The translations under genes were made by a program, and so were the position numbers. Positions 53,703 through 62,604 of a DNA stretch of 64,000 nt are shown here, one piece after another; the first letter of the stretch is position 1; each line of letters opens with the position of its first letter. Below the pieces are notes generated by a model, which was not told where the DNA came from, ran no database searches, and was given only the letters and a program-made list of their open reading frames with translations. Source of the stretch: Amycolatopsis nalaikhensis (GTDB lineage Bacteria > Actinomycetota > Actinomycetes > Mycobacteriales > Pseudonocardiaceae); contig NZ_CP127173.1 of the NCBI RefSeq assembly GCF_030264295.1, forward strand, positions 317,501 to 381,500, in the 5' to 3' direction.

Positions 53703-54409
53703 CGGTTCTCCTTGCTCGCGGCGACGAGGGCGGCGAACAGCCGGACGTCGGCGCTGTCCTGCTCGGGGTGCCACTGGACGCCCAGGGTGAACTCACCGGG
53801 CACCTCGGCGGCTTCGATCGTGCCGTCGGCGGCCCAGCCGACGGCTTCCAGGCCGGTGCCGAGCCGGTCGATCGCCTGGTGGTGGTAGCAGTGGGCCTTG
53901 GTCTCCGTACCCAGGATCGCCGCCGCGCGGCTGCCGTTCTTGAGCGAGATCGTGCTGGTGCCGAAGACCGCCGGAGCGGGCTGGTGGTCGGTGGTACCCG
54001 CGCTTTCGGGCAGGTGCTGGGCCAGCGTCCCGCCGAGGGCGACGCTCATCACCTGCAGTCCGCGGCACACGCCGAGCACGGGCTTGCCCGCGGCGCGCGC
54101 GGCTTCGAACAGGCCGAATTCGAAGGCGTCGCGCCGCGGCCGGGTGTAGGTCGCCGGGTGCGGCTCGTGGCCGTAGCGGGCGGGCTCGACGTCGGCGCCG
54201 CCGGTGAGCACCAGGCCGTCCACTGTGGACACCAGACGCTCGTGGGCGTCGGACACCGGCGGCAGCAGCACCGGGATGCCCCCGGCCGCGACGACGCTGT
54301 CGACGTAGAAACGGTGCAGGAGCACGGCTTCGGTCTCCCAGACGCCGAACTTCGCGGGTTCGAGGTAGCTGGTGAGACCGATGACCGGGTCAGAGACGTT
54401 CGAAGCCAC
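53699..54409 (-). CDS. Gamma-glutamyl-amine hydrolase, class I glutamine amidotransferase-like (PuuD type)
   Basis: 236 residues. Nucleophile Cys in VLGVCRGLQVMSV (about 116), His/Glu of the triad in GVQWHPEQDSA; LTGGADVEPARYG is typical of PuuD. It removes the gamma-glutamyl group in polyamine breakdown. GTG 54409 lies within the end of the ligase gene, a 20-bp overlap, showing tight coupling. Confidence 0.87.
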   Translation of the reverse strand: MASNVSDPVIGLTSYLEPAKFGVWETEAVLLHRFYVDSVVAAGGIPVLLPPVSDAHERLVSTVDGLVLTGGADVEPARYGHEPHPATYTRPRRDAFEFGLFEAARAAGKPVLGVCRGLQVMSVALGGTLAQHLPESAGTTDHQPAPAVFGTSTISLKNGSRAAAILGTETKAHCYHHQAIDRLGTGLEAVGWAADGTIEAAEVPGEFTLGVQWHPEQDSADVRLFAALVAASKENR

Positions 54410-55754
54410 GGATCAGCTCCCAGTCGGTGACGGCGGCGTTGTAGGCGTCGATCTCGATCTTCGCCGCGTTCAGGTAGTGGTCGACGACGTCGTCACCGAA
54501 GGCGGCGCGTGCCAGGTCGCTCTTCGCCAACGCGGCGGCGGCTTCGGGCAGCGTGGTCGGGACGGTGCCGCGGTCGGAGTTGTAGGCGTTGCCGGAGAAG
54601 GGTGCTTCCAGCTCCAGCTCGTTCTCGATGCCGTGCAGACCGGCGGCGATGAGCGCGGCGACGGCCAGGTAGGGGTTGACGTCCCCGCCGGGAACGCGGT
54701 TTTCGACGCGCAGCGACTCGCCGTGGCCGACGACGCGCAGCGCGCAGGTCCGGTTGTCGGTGCCCCACGCGATGGCCGTCGGCGCGAAGCTGCCGGGCAC
54801 GAACCGCTTGTAGGAGTTGACGTTCGGGGCGAAGAAGTACGTCAGCTCGTGCAGCGCGGCCAGCTGCCCGGCGAGGAACTGCTCCATGAGCGTCGAGAAG
54901 CCGTGCTCGTGGTCGCCCGCCAGCACGGCCCGGCCCTCGGTGGAGCGCAGGCTGATGTGGATGTGGCAGGAGTTGCCTTCGCGCTCGTTGTACTTCGCCA
55001 TGAAGGTGAGGCTCTTGCCCTCCTGCGCGGCGATTTCCTTGGCGCCGTTCTTGTAGACGCTGTGGTTGTCGCAGGTGGAGAGCGCGTCGGTGTAGCGGAA
55101 GGCGATCTCCTGCTGGCCGGGGTTGCACTCACCCTTGGCGGACTCGGGATAGAGCCCGGCCCCGGCCATCTCGTTGCGGATGCGGCGCAGCAGCGGCTCG
55201 AGGCGCGCGGTGCCGAGCATCGAGTAGTCCACGTTGTACTGGTTGGCGGGCTTGAGGCCGTGGTAGCGCTTGTCCCAGGCGGTTTCGTAGCTGTCGTCGA
55301 AGACGATGAACTCGAGCTCGGTCCCGACGAAGGCGGCGAGCCCGCGCTCGGCGAGCCGGTCGAGCTGGCGGCGCAGGATCTGCCGCGGCGACACGGCGAC
55401 CGGGCCACCCTGGACGCGTTCGATGTCGGCCAGCACCAGCGCGGTGCCCTCGTGCCACGGGATCTCCCGCAGCGTGTCGAGGTCGGGACGCAGCACGAAG
55501 TCGCCGTAGCCGCTATCCCAGGAGGAGAGCGCGTAGCCGTCGACGGTGTTCATGTCGACGTCGACGGCCAGGAGGTAGTTGCAGGCCTCGGTGGCGTGGC
55601 CGACGACCTCGTCGAGGAAGTACTCGGCCGAGCATCGCTTGCCCTGCAGCCTCCCCTGCATGTCGGTGATCGCGACGAGCACGGTGTCGATCGTGCCCGC
55701 GTCCACCCGCGTCCGGAGCTCGTCGAGGGTGAGCATGCCTCGCCTGCGTGCCAT
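54390..55754 (-). CDS. Glutamine-synthetase-like gamma-glutamyl-amine ligase (PuuA / GlnA3 type)
   Basis: 454 residues. GS catalytic text: GTELEFIVFDDSYETAWDKR, GECNPGQQEIAFRYTDAL, NSCHIHISL, VPGSFAPTAIAWGTDNRTCA. Together with a PuuD-like amidase and ALDH it is a gamma-glutamyl ligase for polyamines or other amines rather than the housekeeping GS. The start is unsure: ATG 55754 (MARRRGMLTLDEL) or ATG 55736 (MLTLDEL) with AGGCGAGG upstream. First gene of the operon. Confidence 0.85.
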   Translation of the reverse strand: MARRRGMLTLDELRTRVDAGTIDTVLVAITDMQGRLQGKRCSAEYFLDEVVGHATEACNYLLAVDVDMNTVDGYALSSWDSGYGDFVLRPDLDTLREIPWHEGTALVLADIERVQGGPVAVSPRQILRRQLDRLAERGLAAFVGTELEFIVFDDSYETAWDKRYHGLKPANQYNVDYSMLGTARLEPLLRRIRNEMAGAGLYPESAKGECNPGQQEIAFRYTDALSTCDNHSVYKNGAKEIAAQEGKSLTFMAKYNEREGNSCHIHISLRSTEGRAVLAGDHEHGFSTLMEQFLAGQLAALHELTYFFAPNVNSYKRFVPGSFAPTAIAWGTDNRTCALRVVGHGESLRVENRVPGGDVNPYLAVAALIAAGLHGIENELELEAPFSGNAYNSDRGTVPTTLPEAAAALAKSDLARAAFGDDVVDHYLNAAKIEIDAYNAAVTDWELIRGFERL

Positions 55755-55887
55755 CAGCCGCCCCAAAGGTTTGATGCGATTCCTTTGCGGGTCCTTCCTA
55801 CCCGGTGAGGCGGAGCGGGTCAACCGGAGCAAAGGTATTTTCTTGAGCCATTGAGGCGAGGGGCGCCGAGCTGCTGCCAGGCGGGCT

Positions 55888-55930
55888 GAAGGGTCCTTTC
55901 CTCTCATCACACGGGAGGAAAGGACCCTTC
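55888..55930. repeat. Palindromic intergenic element (family D)
   Basis: GAAGGGTCCTTTCCTC (55888-55903) pairs perfectly with 55915-55930 around an 11-nt loop. A partial further copy (CGTCCCCTTCAGCC) follows at about 55950. It lies between divergent genes (glnA-type, 55754; stress protein, 56082), so it is not at a gene end as a terminator would be. The 327-bp gap holds both promoters and this element. Confidence 0.65.
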
Positions 55931-56081
55931 ACCGGATCAGACGCCATGAACGTCCCCTTCAGCCCGTCCCGACCCCGGCCGGTATGTCCGTGATGCCCGG
56001 CTGAGAAGAGTCTGTGAATTCGGCGCCCCGGGAGGAAACTGGGGTACCCGCACGTTGAACGGGGCAGGAGAGGTGAGATCG

Positions 56082-56606
56082 ATGACCACAGCATTCACGC
56101 AGACCACGTTCGGCGAGCAGCAGCAGGCGCGGCCGCAGCTGCCGACCCTGCCCACCGGCTGGCCGATCGGTTCGTACGAGTCCTACGAGCAGGCGCAGCG
56201 CGCGGTCGACCACCTCGCGGGCGCGGACTTCCCGGTCACCGACGTCACGATCGTGGGTGTCGAGCCGCTGCTCGTCGAGCGGGTCGCCGGCAAGATGTCG
56301 TGGGGCCGGGTGCTCGGCAGCGCGGCGACGTCCGGTGCGATGTTCGGCCTGTTCCTCGGCCTGGTGCTCAGCCTGCTGAACCCCGGTGCCGGGCTGGTGC
56401 CGATCGTGCTCGGCCTCGTCGCCGGCCTCGGGTTCAACCTGCTGTTCGGCGCGCTGGGCTACGCCGTGAACCGCAACAAGCGCGGCTTCGTCTCGCAGAG
56501 CCAGCTGGTCGCGCGGCGCTACGACGTCCTGTCGCAGCCCCGCAACGCCGAAAAGGGCCGCGCGCTGCTGGCGGACCTCGCGGCGCGCAGCGCGTTCGGC
56601 CACTGA
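56082..56606 (+). CDS. General-stress-protein-like membrane protein
   Basis: 174 residues. The first half (GWPIGSYESYEQAQRAVDHL, DFPVTDVTIVGVEPLLVERV) is the general-stress (YflT-like) fold; a double membrane hairpin follows (about 90-135), rich in Gly. Such proteins occur widely in actinobacteria under stress control; function is not known. AGGAGAGG precedes the ATG. Confidence 0.72.
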   Translation: MTTAFTQTTFGEQQQARPQLPTLPTGWPIGSYESYEQAQRAVDHLAGADFPVTDVTIVGVEPLLVERVAGKMSWGRVLGSAATSGAMFGLFLGLVLSLLNPGAGLVPIVLGLVAGLGFNLLFGALGYAVNRNKRGFVSQSQLVARRYDVLSQPRNAEKGRALLADLAARSAFGH

Positions 56607-56618
56607 CGCTCCCAGAAC

Positions 56619-56656
56619 CGAAGGCCGCCCCCGGGATTCCCCGGAGGCGGCCTTCG
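56619..56656. terminator. Bidirectional terminator
   Basis: CGAAGGCCGCC (56619-56629) pairs with GGCGGCCTTCG (56646-56656). It lies between the stress-protein gene and the convergent HAAS gene. Confidence 0.72.
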
Positions 56657-56694
56657 CCGTGTCGGAAGCGGCCCCGACCCCGCTTCCGATCCCC

Positions 56695-57924
56695 CTACCT
56701 GGTCGGTGTCGTCGTCGGCGACGGGCTGGTCGTCGGCGACGGCGTGGGTGACGCCGAGGTCGTCGGCGGGGCCGTCACCTTCGGGATCGCGGCGCTGAAC
56801 GGCACGCCCGCCTCCTCGCGGCAGGACGAGCGGTAGCCGTAGTAGCCGTTGTAGTTGCCCTGGTCGTCGGTGACGCCCTGGTCGATCCGCGGCCGCGGGA
56901 ACCGGTTGTCCTCGCCGATCTTCTGCTTGGTGCCCGACGCGCGTTCGCAGCCGTAGCGGGTGAGCGTGATCGGGCGGCCCTCTTCGTCGTAGAGGTAGAC
57001 CTCCGTGAGCGGCTTGCCCTCGGCGTCGAAGGCGTAGATGTTCTCGATCTCGTGGTTGCCGTAGTTCAGCTGGTCGTTGCCGTACCGGTCGGACGTCGGG
57101 TAGTACGACGTCGCGCCCGAGTAGGAGTTCCGCTTGCCGATGAGGTCGACGGCGGCCCCGAACCCGCCGAGCGCGCCCCCGAGGACGAACGCCGAGACGG
57201 GCACGGCGATCCACAGCAGCCGCCGGTCCGAGCGCACCCGCGGGCCCGCCCAGACGATCGCGGCGCCGGCGACGATCAGGAACGGCAGCAGCAGCACGGC
57301 GCTGCGCTGGCGGAACATGAGCAGCAGGCCGAAGGCGAGCAGGGTGAGCGCGCAGATCACCCACCACGCCGGCTTCAGCGAACCGAGCCACCGCAGGACC
57401 TTGCCGGTTTCCTCCTGCTCACGGCCTTTCGCGAGGAGACCACGCAGCCACGTGACCTCCGGCAGCGCCATGACCGCGTCGACCCCGCCGCGCAGCAGCA
57501 GCGCCAGGCTGATGAGGAACACCGGCACGAAGAACCCGAGGCCCAGCAGCACGTCGGGGTCGATGGTGACGGCGGCGCCGAACGCGATGAGCGCCAGCCC
57601 CAGCGCGGAGATCACCAGGCCCCACAACGCGATCCGCGGCCGGACCAGGCTCGGCTTGGTGGTCGTGGCGAGCACCTGCGTCGCCCCCTCCGACGGCGGC
57701 GGGTACCCACCGGACGCCCGCAGCTCGGCGGCGTAGCTCTCCGGCGAGCCGAGCCGTTCGATGAGAGCTTCGACGCGGGCGCCCTCCCCCAGCTCGGCCT
57801 CCAGTTCGGCCAGGTGCGGGCGGACGTCCTCGAGGATTTCTTCGATCTCGCTCGCGGGCAGGTCGGCGAGCGCGGTGCGGACCCGCGCCAGATACACCCG
57901 CACGGCGGTCGGCTTGTCGCTCAT
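56695..57924 (-). CDS. HAAS/DUF1700-like domain membrane protein
   Basis: 409 residues. The N-terminal helical domain (about 1-75: RVRTALADLPASEIEEILED, ERLGSPESYAAELRA) is the HAAS signal-linked domain; about six membrane helices follow (95-270), then an extracytoplasmic Tyr/Asn/Gly-rich domain and a Thr/Ser/Pro tail. HAAS proteins are regularly paired with a PadR regulator, as here (ATGA overlap). Likely envelope-stress or sensing function, unproven. Confidence 0.75.
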   Translation of the reverse strand: MSDKPTAVRVYLARVRTALADLPASEIEEILEDVRPHLAELEAELGEGARVEALIERLGSPESYAAELRASGGYPPPSEGATQVLATTTKPSLVRPRIALWGLVISALGLALIAFGAAVTIDPDVLLGLGFFVPVFLISLALLLRGGVDAVMALPEVTWLRGLLAKGREQEETGKVLRWLGSLKPAWWVICALTLLAFGLLLMFRQRSAVLLLPFLIVAGAAIVWAGPRVRSDRRLLWIAVPVSAFVLGGALGGFGAAVDLIGKRNSYSGATSYYPTSDRYGNDQLNYGNHEIENIYAFDAEGKPLTEVYLYDEEGRPITLTRYGCERASGTKQKIGEDNRFPRPRIDQGVTDDQGNYNGYYGYRSSCREEAGVPFSAAIPKVTAPPTTSASPTPSPTTSPSPTTTPTR

Positions 57925-58244
57925 GCTGCCTCTCCCAAAAGCACGTTCATCGTCGACGCGAAGCTCTGCCAGGTCTTGCCCGACTCCGCCAGGCGCAGCC
58001 GCCCCGGGTCGTTCAGGCTGTAGTACTTGCGGTGCGGCCCCTCTTCGCTGGGCACCACGTACGAGGTGAGCAGGCCGGCCTTGTAGAGCCGGCGCAAGGT
58101 CCCGTACACCGACGCGTCCCCCACCTCGTCCAAGCCGGCTGTCCTGAGTCTTCGCAGGACGTCGTACCCGTAGCCGTCCTCCTCGCGGAGCACCGCGAGA
58201 ACGGCGAGATCGAGCACCCCTTTGAGCAGCTGACTGATCTCCAC
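57921..58244 (-). CDS. PadR-family transcriptional regulator
   Basis: 107 residues from GTG 58244 with GGAGGG upstream. A short PadR (s1 type): VLDLAVLAVLREEDGYGYDV, SVYGTLRRLYKAGLLTSYV, HRKYYSLNDPGRLRL. Probably represses itself and the HAAS gene, which overlaps by 4 bp. A candidate site lies upstream at 58282-58300. Confidence 0.85.
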   Translation of the reverse strand: MEISQLLKGVLDLAVLAVLREEDGYGYDVLRRLRTAGLDEVGDASVYGTLRRLYKAGLLTSYVVPSEEGPHRKYYSLNDPGRLRLAESGKTWQSFASTMNVLLGEAA

Positions 58245-58281
58245 TGCACCCTCCAGTCTTACGCTTGGAAAGGTACCACGC

Positions 58282-58300
58282 ATTGCGCAGTAGTGCGCAT
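58282..58300. promoter_or_regulatory. Possible PadR operator
   Basis: TGCGCAGTAGTGCGCA (58284-58299) has two identical self-complementary TGCGCA half-sites 4 bp apart. It lies 40 bp upstream of padR and 60 bp before the SMP-30 gene. Confidence 0.35.
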
Positions 58301-58357
58301 CGTGAGGGGCCGAACGGGCGTGTCGCGGCGGCACCCGCGTGTGCTCGGATCTTGGTC

Positions 58358-59260
58358 GTGGACCTGATCAAGACGGACTTCCAGCTGCTCGACGAGCGAT
58401 TCGCCCGCGTCAACGGCGACGAGTGGACGCGGCGCCTGTACTCGGGCTGCCGCTGGACGGAGGGCCCGGCGTACTTCCCGGCCGGGCGCTACCTGGTGTT
58501 CAGCGACATCCCGAACGACCGCACGCTGCGCTGGGACGAGACGACGGGCCAGGTCGGGGTGTTCCGCCAGCCGTCGAACTACGCGAACGGGCACACGGTG
58601 GATCGTCAGGGCCGCCTGATCAGCTGCGAACAGGGGCTGCGCCGGGTGACGCGCACCGAGCACGACGGGGCGATCACGGTGCTGGCGTCGGAGTTCGAGG
58701 GGAAGCGGCTGAACAGCCCGAACGACGTCGTCGAGCACTCGGACGGGTCGATCTGGTTCACCGACCCGAGTTACGGGATCGACAGTGACTACGAGGGGTA
58801 CCGGGCGGAGAGCGAGATCGGGGCGTGCCACGTGTACCGCGTCTCGCCGTCGGGCGAGGTGAAGATCGCCGCGGACGACTTCTGCCGCCCGAACGGACTG
58901 GCGTTCTCGGCGGACGAGTCACGGCTGTACATCGCGGACACGCGGCAGGATCCGAGTCACATCCGCGTGTTCGAGGTTCGTCCGGACGGTTCCCTGACGG
59001 GCGGCTCGATTTTCGCGACGAGTGATTGCGGGGGCTTCGACGGCGTTCGCGTGGACAGCGAAGGCCATGTCTGGGCGGCGGCGCACGACGGGTTGCACTG
59101 CTTCGCCGAGGATGGCACGCGGATCGGGAAGCTGCTGATACCGGAGATCTGCTCGAACTTCACGTTCGGCGGCGCGCGGGGGAACGAGCTGTTCATCACG
59201 GCGTCGAGTTCGGTGTACACGCTGAGGGTGACGGTCAACGGGGCGCGCTACCCGCGCTGA
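58358..59260 (+). CDS. SMP-30/gluconolactonase-family protein
   Basis: 300 residues from GTG 58358. Metal-binding motifs of the six-bladed propeller: Glu in WTEGPAYFP, Asn in LNSPNDVVEHSDGSIWFTDP, and RPNGLAFSADESRLYIADT. These enzymes hydrolyse sugar or aromatic lactones. No sugar operon is adjacent, so the substrate is unknown. The 3' end overlaps the convergent MAB_1171c-like gene by 26 bp. The upstream frame from 58265 is not favoured. Confidence 0.83.
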   Translation: MDLIKTDFQLLDERFARVNGDEWTRRLYSGCRWTEGPAYFPAGRYLVFSDIPNDRTLRWDETTGQVGVFRQPSNYANGHTVDRQGRLISCEQGLRRVTRTEHDGAITVLASEFEGKRLNSPNDVVEHSDGSIWFTDPSYGIDSDYEGYRAESEIGACHVYRVSPSGEVKIAADDFCRPNGLAFSADESRLYIADTRQDPSHIRVFEVRPDGSLTGGSIFATSDCGGFDGVRVDSEGHVWAAAHDGLHCFAEDGTRIGKLLIPEICSNFTFGGARGNELFITASSSVYTLRVTVNGARYPR

Positions 59261-60398
59261 CCACGCCTCGTCGCCAGGCGCGGCTCACCCGGACCAGCCA
59301 CGCCGCCTCCGTCGCCACATCCGCGTCGGCCTCGGCGAGGTCGCCCGGCGTGCCCTCCCCCGGCTCGAATCGGCGCCCCTCGCGGGCCGCCTCGATCGCC
59401 GCCGCCAGCGTCACCGCCTCCACCGTCGCCGGGATGTCGCGGACTCCCGCCTTGCGGGCTTCCTCCGCCGCTCGCGCCGGGAGGGCCGGGTCGAAGTGGG
59501 CTCGGAGGGCCAGGTGACCGTCGCGGATCTCGATCACCCTGCGGTACAACGCGAATTCGGCGCCGCCCGCCAGCTCGCGGCCCGGATCCAGCGCGATGCC
59601 CGGCACCGCCGCGCGCAACGCCGTCCACAGTGGCTCGATCCGCCGGTACGCCCGGTACGCCCGCACCCGCCCGATCAGCGCCGCCACCGCCGGGGACCAC
59701 GCGCTGAGCGTCGCCCCGGCCGCGACGAAGCCGATGGTCACGGCCGCGAGCACCGACGACGGCAGATCCTCCCTGGCGCCGATCCGGCCCGTCTCGGCGA
59801 GGTCGCGGACGTCGTCGACGTCCCAGAACGTCCACGCGAACGCCGCGCCCACCCCGACCACCAGCAGCCACAGCCCGGCGCGCAGCGGCCCCGGCTCGGC
59901 GTGCCAGGCGCTGCGGGCGAACACCGCGACCAGCAGCCCGAGACTGACCAGGCTGTAGAGCAGGAAGAGGGCCTTGTCGCCGAGCGCGAAGGGCAGGCCG
60001 CCCTCGGAAAAGACCGTCTGGTCACCGACGCGCCGCGGCTCGGACAGCGCGAAGCACACGGCGAGCAGCACCATCGTCGCCGCGGTGAACAACGCGTGTG
60101 GCGCGAGACGTGCGCCTTCGCCACGCCACACCGTCTGCGTGAAGGCGACGGCGAAGCCGATGGCGCCCAGTTTGAACTCGTCACCGGCCAGGGTGAGGAT
60201 CCATTCGGCGACCGGGCCGGGGCCGGTCAGCGCCGCCATCGCCGGCGTCAGCACGGCGATCCCGGCGGCGATGCAGATGCCGAAGCCGGAGAGGAACCAC
60301 ATGGTCCGCACCGGCTGGCTGTGGCGCGCTTCGATGAGCTTGTACCCGAAGCCGGCGAAGCCCACGACGCACAGCAGGTAGGCGAGGGTCTCGATCAC
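59235..60398 (-). CDS. MAB_1171c-like putative transporter
   Basis: 387 residues from GTG 60398. Seven membrane helices (about 1-245) are followed by a cytoplasmic helical domain of about 140 residues (AYRAYRRIEPLWTALRAAVP, VIEIRDGHLALR), the layout of the actinobacterial MAB_1171c-type family. These are regularly found behind an HTH regulator and an ImmA-like protease, as here (GTGA overlap). Function not established. Confidence 0.78.
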   Translation of the reverse strand: MIETLAYLLCVVGFAGFGYKLIEARHSQPVRTMWFLSGFGICIAAGIAVLTPAMAALTGPGPVAEWILTLAGDEFKLGAIGFAVAFTQTVWRGEGARLAPHALFTAATMVLLAVCFALSEPRRVGDQTVFSEGGLPFALGDKALFLLYSLVSLGLLVAVFARSAWHAEPGPLRAGLWLLVVGVGAAFAWTFWDVDDVRDLAETGRIGAREDLPSSVLAAVTIGFVAAGATLSAWSPAVAALIGRVRAYRAYRRIEPLWTALRAAVPGIALDPGRELAGGAEFALYRRVIEIRDGHLALRAHFDPALPARAAEEARKAGVRDIPATVEAVTLAAAIEAAREGRRFEPGEGTPGDLAEADADVATEAAWLVRVSRAWRRGVVSAGSAPR

Positions 60399-60955
60399 GG
60401 CGTGCGGCGGCGGGAGCGTCCGCCGAAGAGCGAGTCGAAGCGGCGCACGCCGTCCGGGACGCCGGGAGCGGGTTCGCGGTGCCGCACGACGCGTTGCGCG
60501 AGCAGGCTCGCGACGAGCTCGGCTTCGCGTTCTTGGACTTCGGTGTAGGTGGTCCGCCCGAGCACGCGCCGGACGAGCTCGGGCGAGAGGTTCGGCATGA
60601 GCTGCCGCCCGGCGGCGGCGTCGATGGCGACCCCGTCGGCGCCGGCGTCGGAGCCGGTGTGGCCGCAGAGCAGGTGCCCGACCTCGTGCAGCAGGATGTG
60701 CCGCCGGTGCAGGGCGGTGGTGTTGGTGGGGTAGAGGATGTAGTCGGCGCGTTCGGTGCTCATCAGCAACCCGCACGGAGCGCCTTCGGGGGCGCTGACG
60801 GGCATGAGCTCGATGGGCCGCCCCCGTTCGGCGGCGAGGTGGGCGACGAAGGCCTCGGCATCGAAGGGCTCGGGTAGGCTGACGGCGTCGGCGACCTCGC
60901 GGGCGCGCCGCCACAGCTCCCGGCCCGGCTGCCGCCGGGATGCCCGGTCCCCCAC
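60395..60955 (-). CDS. ImmA/IrrE-type metallopeptidase-like protein
   Basis: 186 residues from GTG 60955 with AAGGAGG 5 bp upstream. HEVGHLLCGH (about 90-99) gives the zinc-binding HExxH. Such proteins cleave or sense a partner HTH protein; the EspR-like HTH gene lies just upstream. The tail (DSLFGGRSRRRTP) is basic. Overlaps the MAB_1171c-like gene by GTGA. The longer frame to 61060 lacks coding character. Confidence 0.83.
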   Translation of the reverse strand: MGDRASRRQPGRELWRRAREVADAVSLPEPFDAEAFVAHLAAERGRPIELMPVSAPEGAPCGLLMSTERADYILYPTNTTALHRRHILLHEVGHLLCGHTGSDAGADGVAIDAAAGRQLMPNLSPELVRRVLGRTTYTEVQEREAELVASLLAQRVVRHREPAPGVPDGVRRFDSLFGGRSRRRTP

Positions 60956-61211
60956 CTCAGCCCTCCTTCGCCACGCCGCCGCGCAAGGACGACGACCATG
61001 CGGCCACCGTTCGGCCCGCAGGTGCGGCCAGGCGGTGCCGCTCGGCAACAGCGACCGCACGCTTCGTTCGGCCCACGGATGCCGCTCGAAGCTGCCGCTC
61101 GGCCGATACCACTTCAGTCATCGCGTGGGCCCGCCGCTTTGTTGCGCGGCCGCCGCGCGGCGAATCGGCTTCCGCGGGCCGCCTTCCGGTCGCCGTCTGA
61201 CCGACCCCACC
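60956..61211. other. 256-bp gap flanked by a 17-bp direct repeat
   Basis: CCCCACCTCAGCCCTCC occurs at both ends of the gap (about 60951-60967 and 61205-61221). At the right copy it covers the stop of the HTH gene, at the left copy the start region of the ImmA-like gene. The sequence upstream of the ImmA-like start, read on the minus strand, even ends RGGVAKEG-stop, resembling the HTH protein's end RGGTKREG-stop. This suggests a partial duplication of the gene junction. No gene is visible inside. Confidence 0.5.
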
Positions 61212-61646
61212 TCAGCCCTCCCTCTTCGTGCCGCCGCGGCTCGCCTCCCTTCGGGCGATCGCGTCGATCATGTCGCTGATCGTGTCGAGGCCGTCGGCCG
61301 ACAGCGTCACCGCTCGCAGGGCCAGGTCGCGGACCCCCGCGTCCCTCAGCGCTCCCAGCAGGGCCAGCTCTTCGGCGATCTTCCGGCTCTGCTCGTCGTC
61401 GAAGAAGTATGCCGGAGGCACGCCGAAGAACTGTGCCAAAGCTTCCAAGTGCCGCTTCGTCGGGTTGTCGCGGCGGCCCGTGCGCAGCTGCCACAAATAC
61501 GTCGTCGAAAAGCTTTCGCCCGTGGCCTCACGACAGGCCTTCGCGACCTCTTCGTTGCTGTACGGCTCCCGATCGGGCCTGCGGACCACGTGGAACAGCC
61601 GGTCGATCTTGTCGGCCAGCGTCGACTTTCCGGGCTCCTTGACCAC
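61212..61646 (-). CDS. EspR-like XRE-family DNA-binding protein
   Basis: 144 residues from GTG 61646. It follows mycobacterial EspR in layout: LADKIDRLFHVVRRP, HTH with STTYLWQLRTGRRDNPTKRH, LEALAQFFGVPPAYFFDDEQ, then C-terminal dimer helices (ALLGALRDAGVRDLALRAVT). EspR is a nucleoid-associated regulator of secretion and envelope genes. Here it heads an operon with the ImmA-like and MAB_1171c-like genes. Confidence 0.82.
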   Translation of the reverse strand: MVKEPGKSTLADKIDRLFHVVRRPDREPYSNEEVAKACREATGESFSTTYLWQLRTGRRDNPTKRHLEALAQFFGVPPAYFFDDEQSRKIAEELALLGALRDAGVRDLALRAVTLSADGLDTISDMIDAIARREASRGGTKREG

Positions 61647-61701
61647 GATGCACTCCCTCAGCTGCCAGGCACATTCATCCTAGCTGAAAGGCACACCCCA
61701 T

Positions 61702-62574
61702 TTATCTACGCAAGTTGGCCCTGGGCCGTGGCTGGCAGCGCGGACAGGAGAACGACGACCGGTTCATGAACGGCTCGCGCCGGATCGGCGTGCCGCACCG
61801 GTGGCACGGCAGGCCCTCCTGGCCGTACGCGTCCAGCGACCGGTCGAAGTACCCGGACTGCCCGTTCACGTTCACGTAGAGCGCGTCGAACGACGTGCCG
61901 CCCGCGCCCAGCGCCGCGTTCATCACGTCCGACGCCGCCGACAGCAGCTCGCGCCCCTTCGCCATCGTCAGCTTCTCCGTCGGCCGGGACCAGTGCAGCC
62001 GCGCCCGCCACAACGCCTCGTCCGCGTAGATGTTGCCGATGCCCGACACCAGCGTCTGGTCCAGCAGCGCCCGCTTCACCTCCGTGCGCCTCGATCGCAG
62101 CGCGCGCACCGCCGCGTCGAGGTCGAACGCCGGGTCCATCGGGTCACGCGCGATGTGCGCGATGGTGTCCGGCAGCAGCACGTCGTCGCCGACGTCGTGC
62201 ACGTCGTCCAGCGCCAGGCCGCCGAACGTGCGCTGGTCGACGAACCGCAGCTCCGGGCCGTCGTCGTAGAACCGGAGCCGGACCCGCAGGTGCTTCTCGT
62301 CCGGCGCGCCCTCGGGCTGGACGAGCATCTGCCCGCTCATCCCGAGGTGCGCCAGCAGCGCCTCCTTGTCGGACAGCTCCAGCCACAGGTACTTGCCACG
62401 GCGCCGCGCCGCCTCGACGCGGCTGCCGGCGAGCCGCTGCGTGAAGTCCTCCGCGCCCAGCGCGTGGCGCCGGATCGCACGCGGGTGCAGGACCTCCGCC
62501 TCGCGGATGGTCCGGCCTGCCACGTGCGCCTGCAGGCCCAGGCGGACGACTTCGACCTCGGGAAGTTCGGGCAT
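61702..62574 (-). CDS. mutM: Formamidopyrimidine-DNA glycosylase
   Basis: 290 residues. Start [14 protein letters not shown] with the catalytic Pro2/Glu3; [20 protein letters not shown] (H2TH), and a C-terminal zinc finger [10 protein letters not shown] ... CPRC. It removes oxidised purines such as 8-oxoguanine. About the usual length. Many actinobacteria have more than one Fpg/Nei-type enzyme, so this may be a second copy. Confidence 0.92.
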   Translation of the reverse strand: MPELPEVEVVRLGLQAHVAGRTIREAEVLHPRAIRRHALGAEDFTQRLAGSRVEAARRRGKYLWLELSDKEALLAHLGMSGQMLVQPEGAPDEKHLRVRLRFYDDGPELRFVDQRTFGGLALDDVHDVGDDVLLPDTIAHIARDPMDPAFDLDAAVRALRSRRTEVKRALLDQTLVSGIGNIYADEALWRARLHWSRPTEKLTMAKGRELLSAASDVMNAALGAGGTSFDALYVNVNGQSGYFDRSLDAYGQEGLPCHRCGTPIRREPFMNRSSFSCPRCQPRPRANLRR

Positions 62575-62604
62575 GCGGTCATTGTGCCCGTGGGGTACGA
62601 CAAT

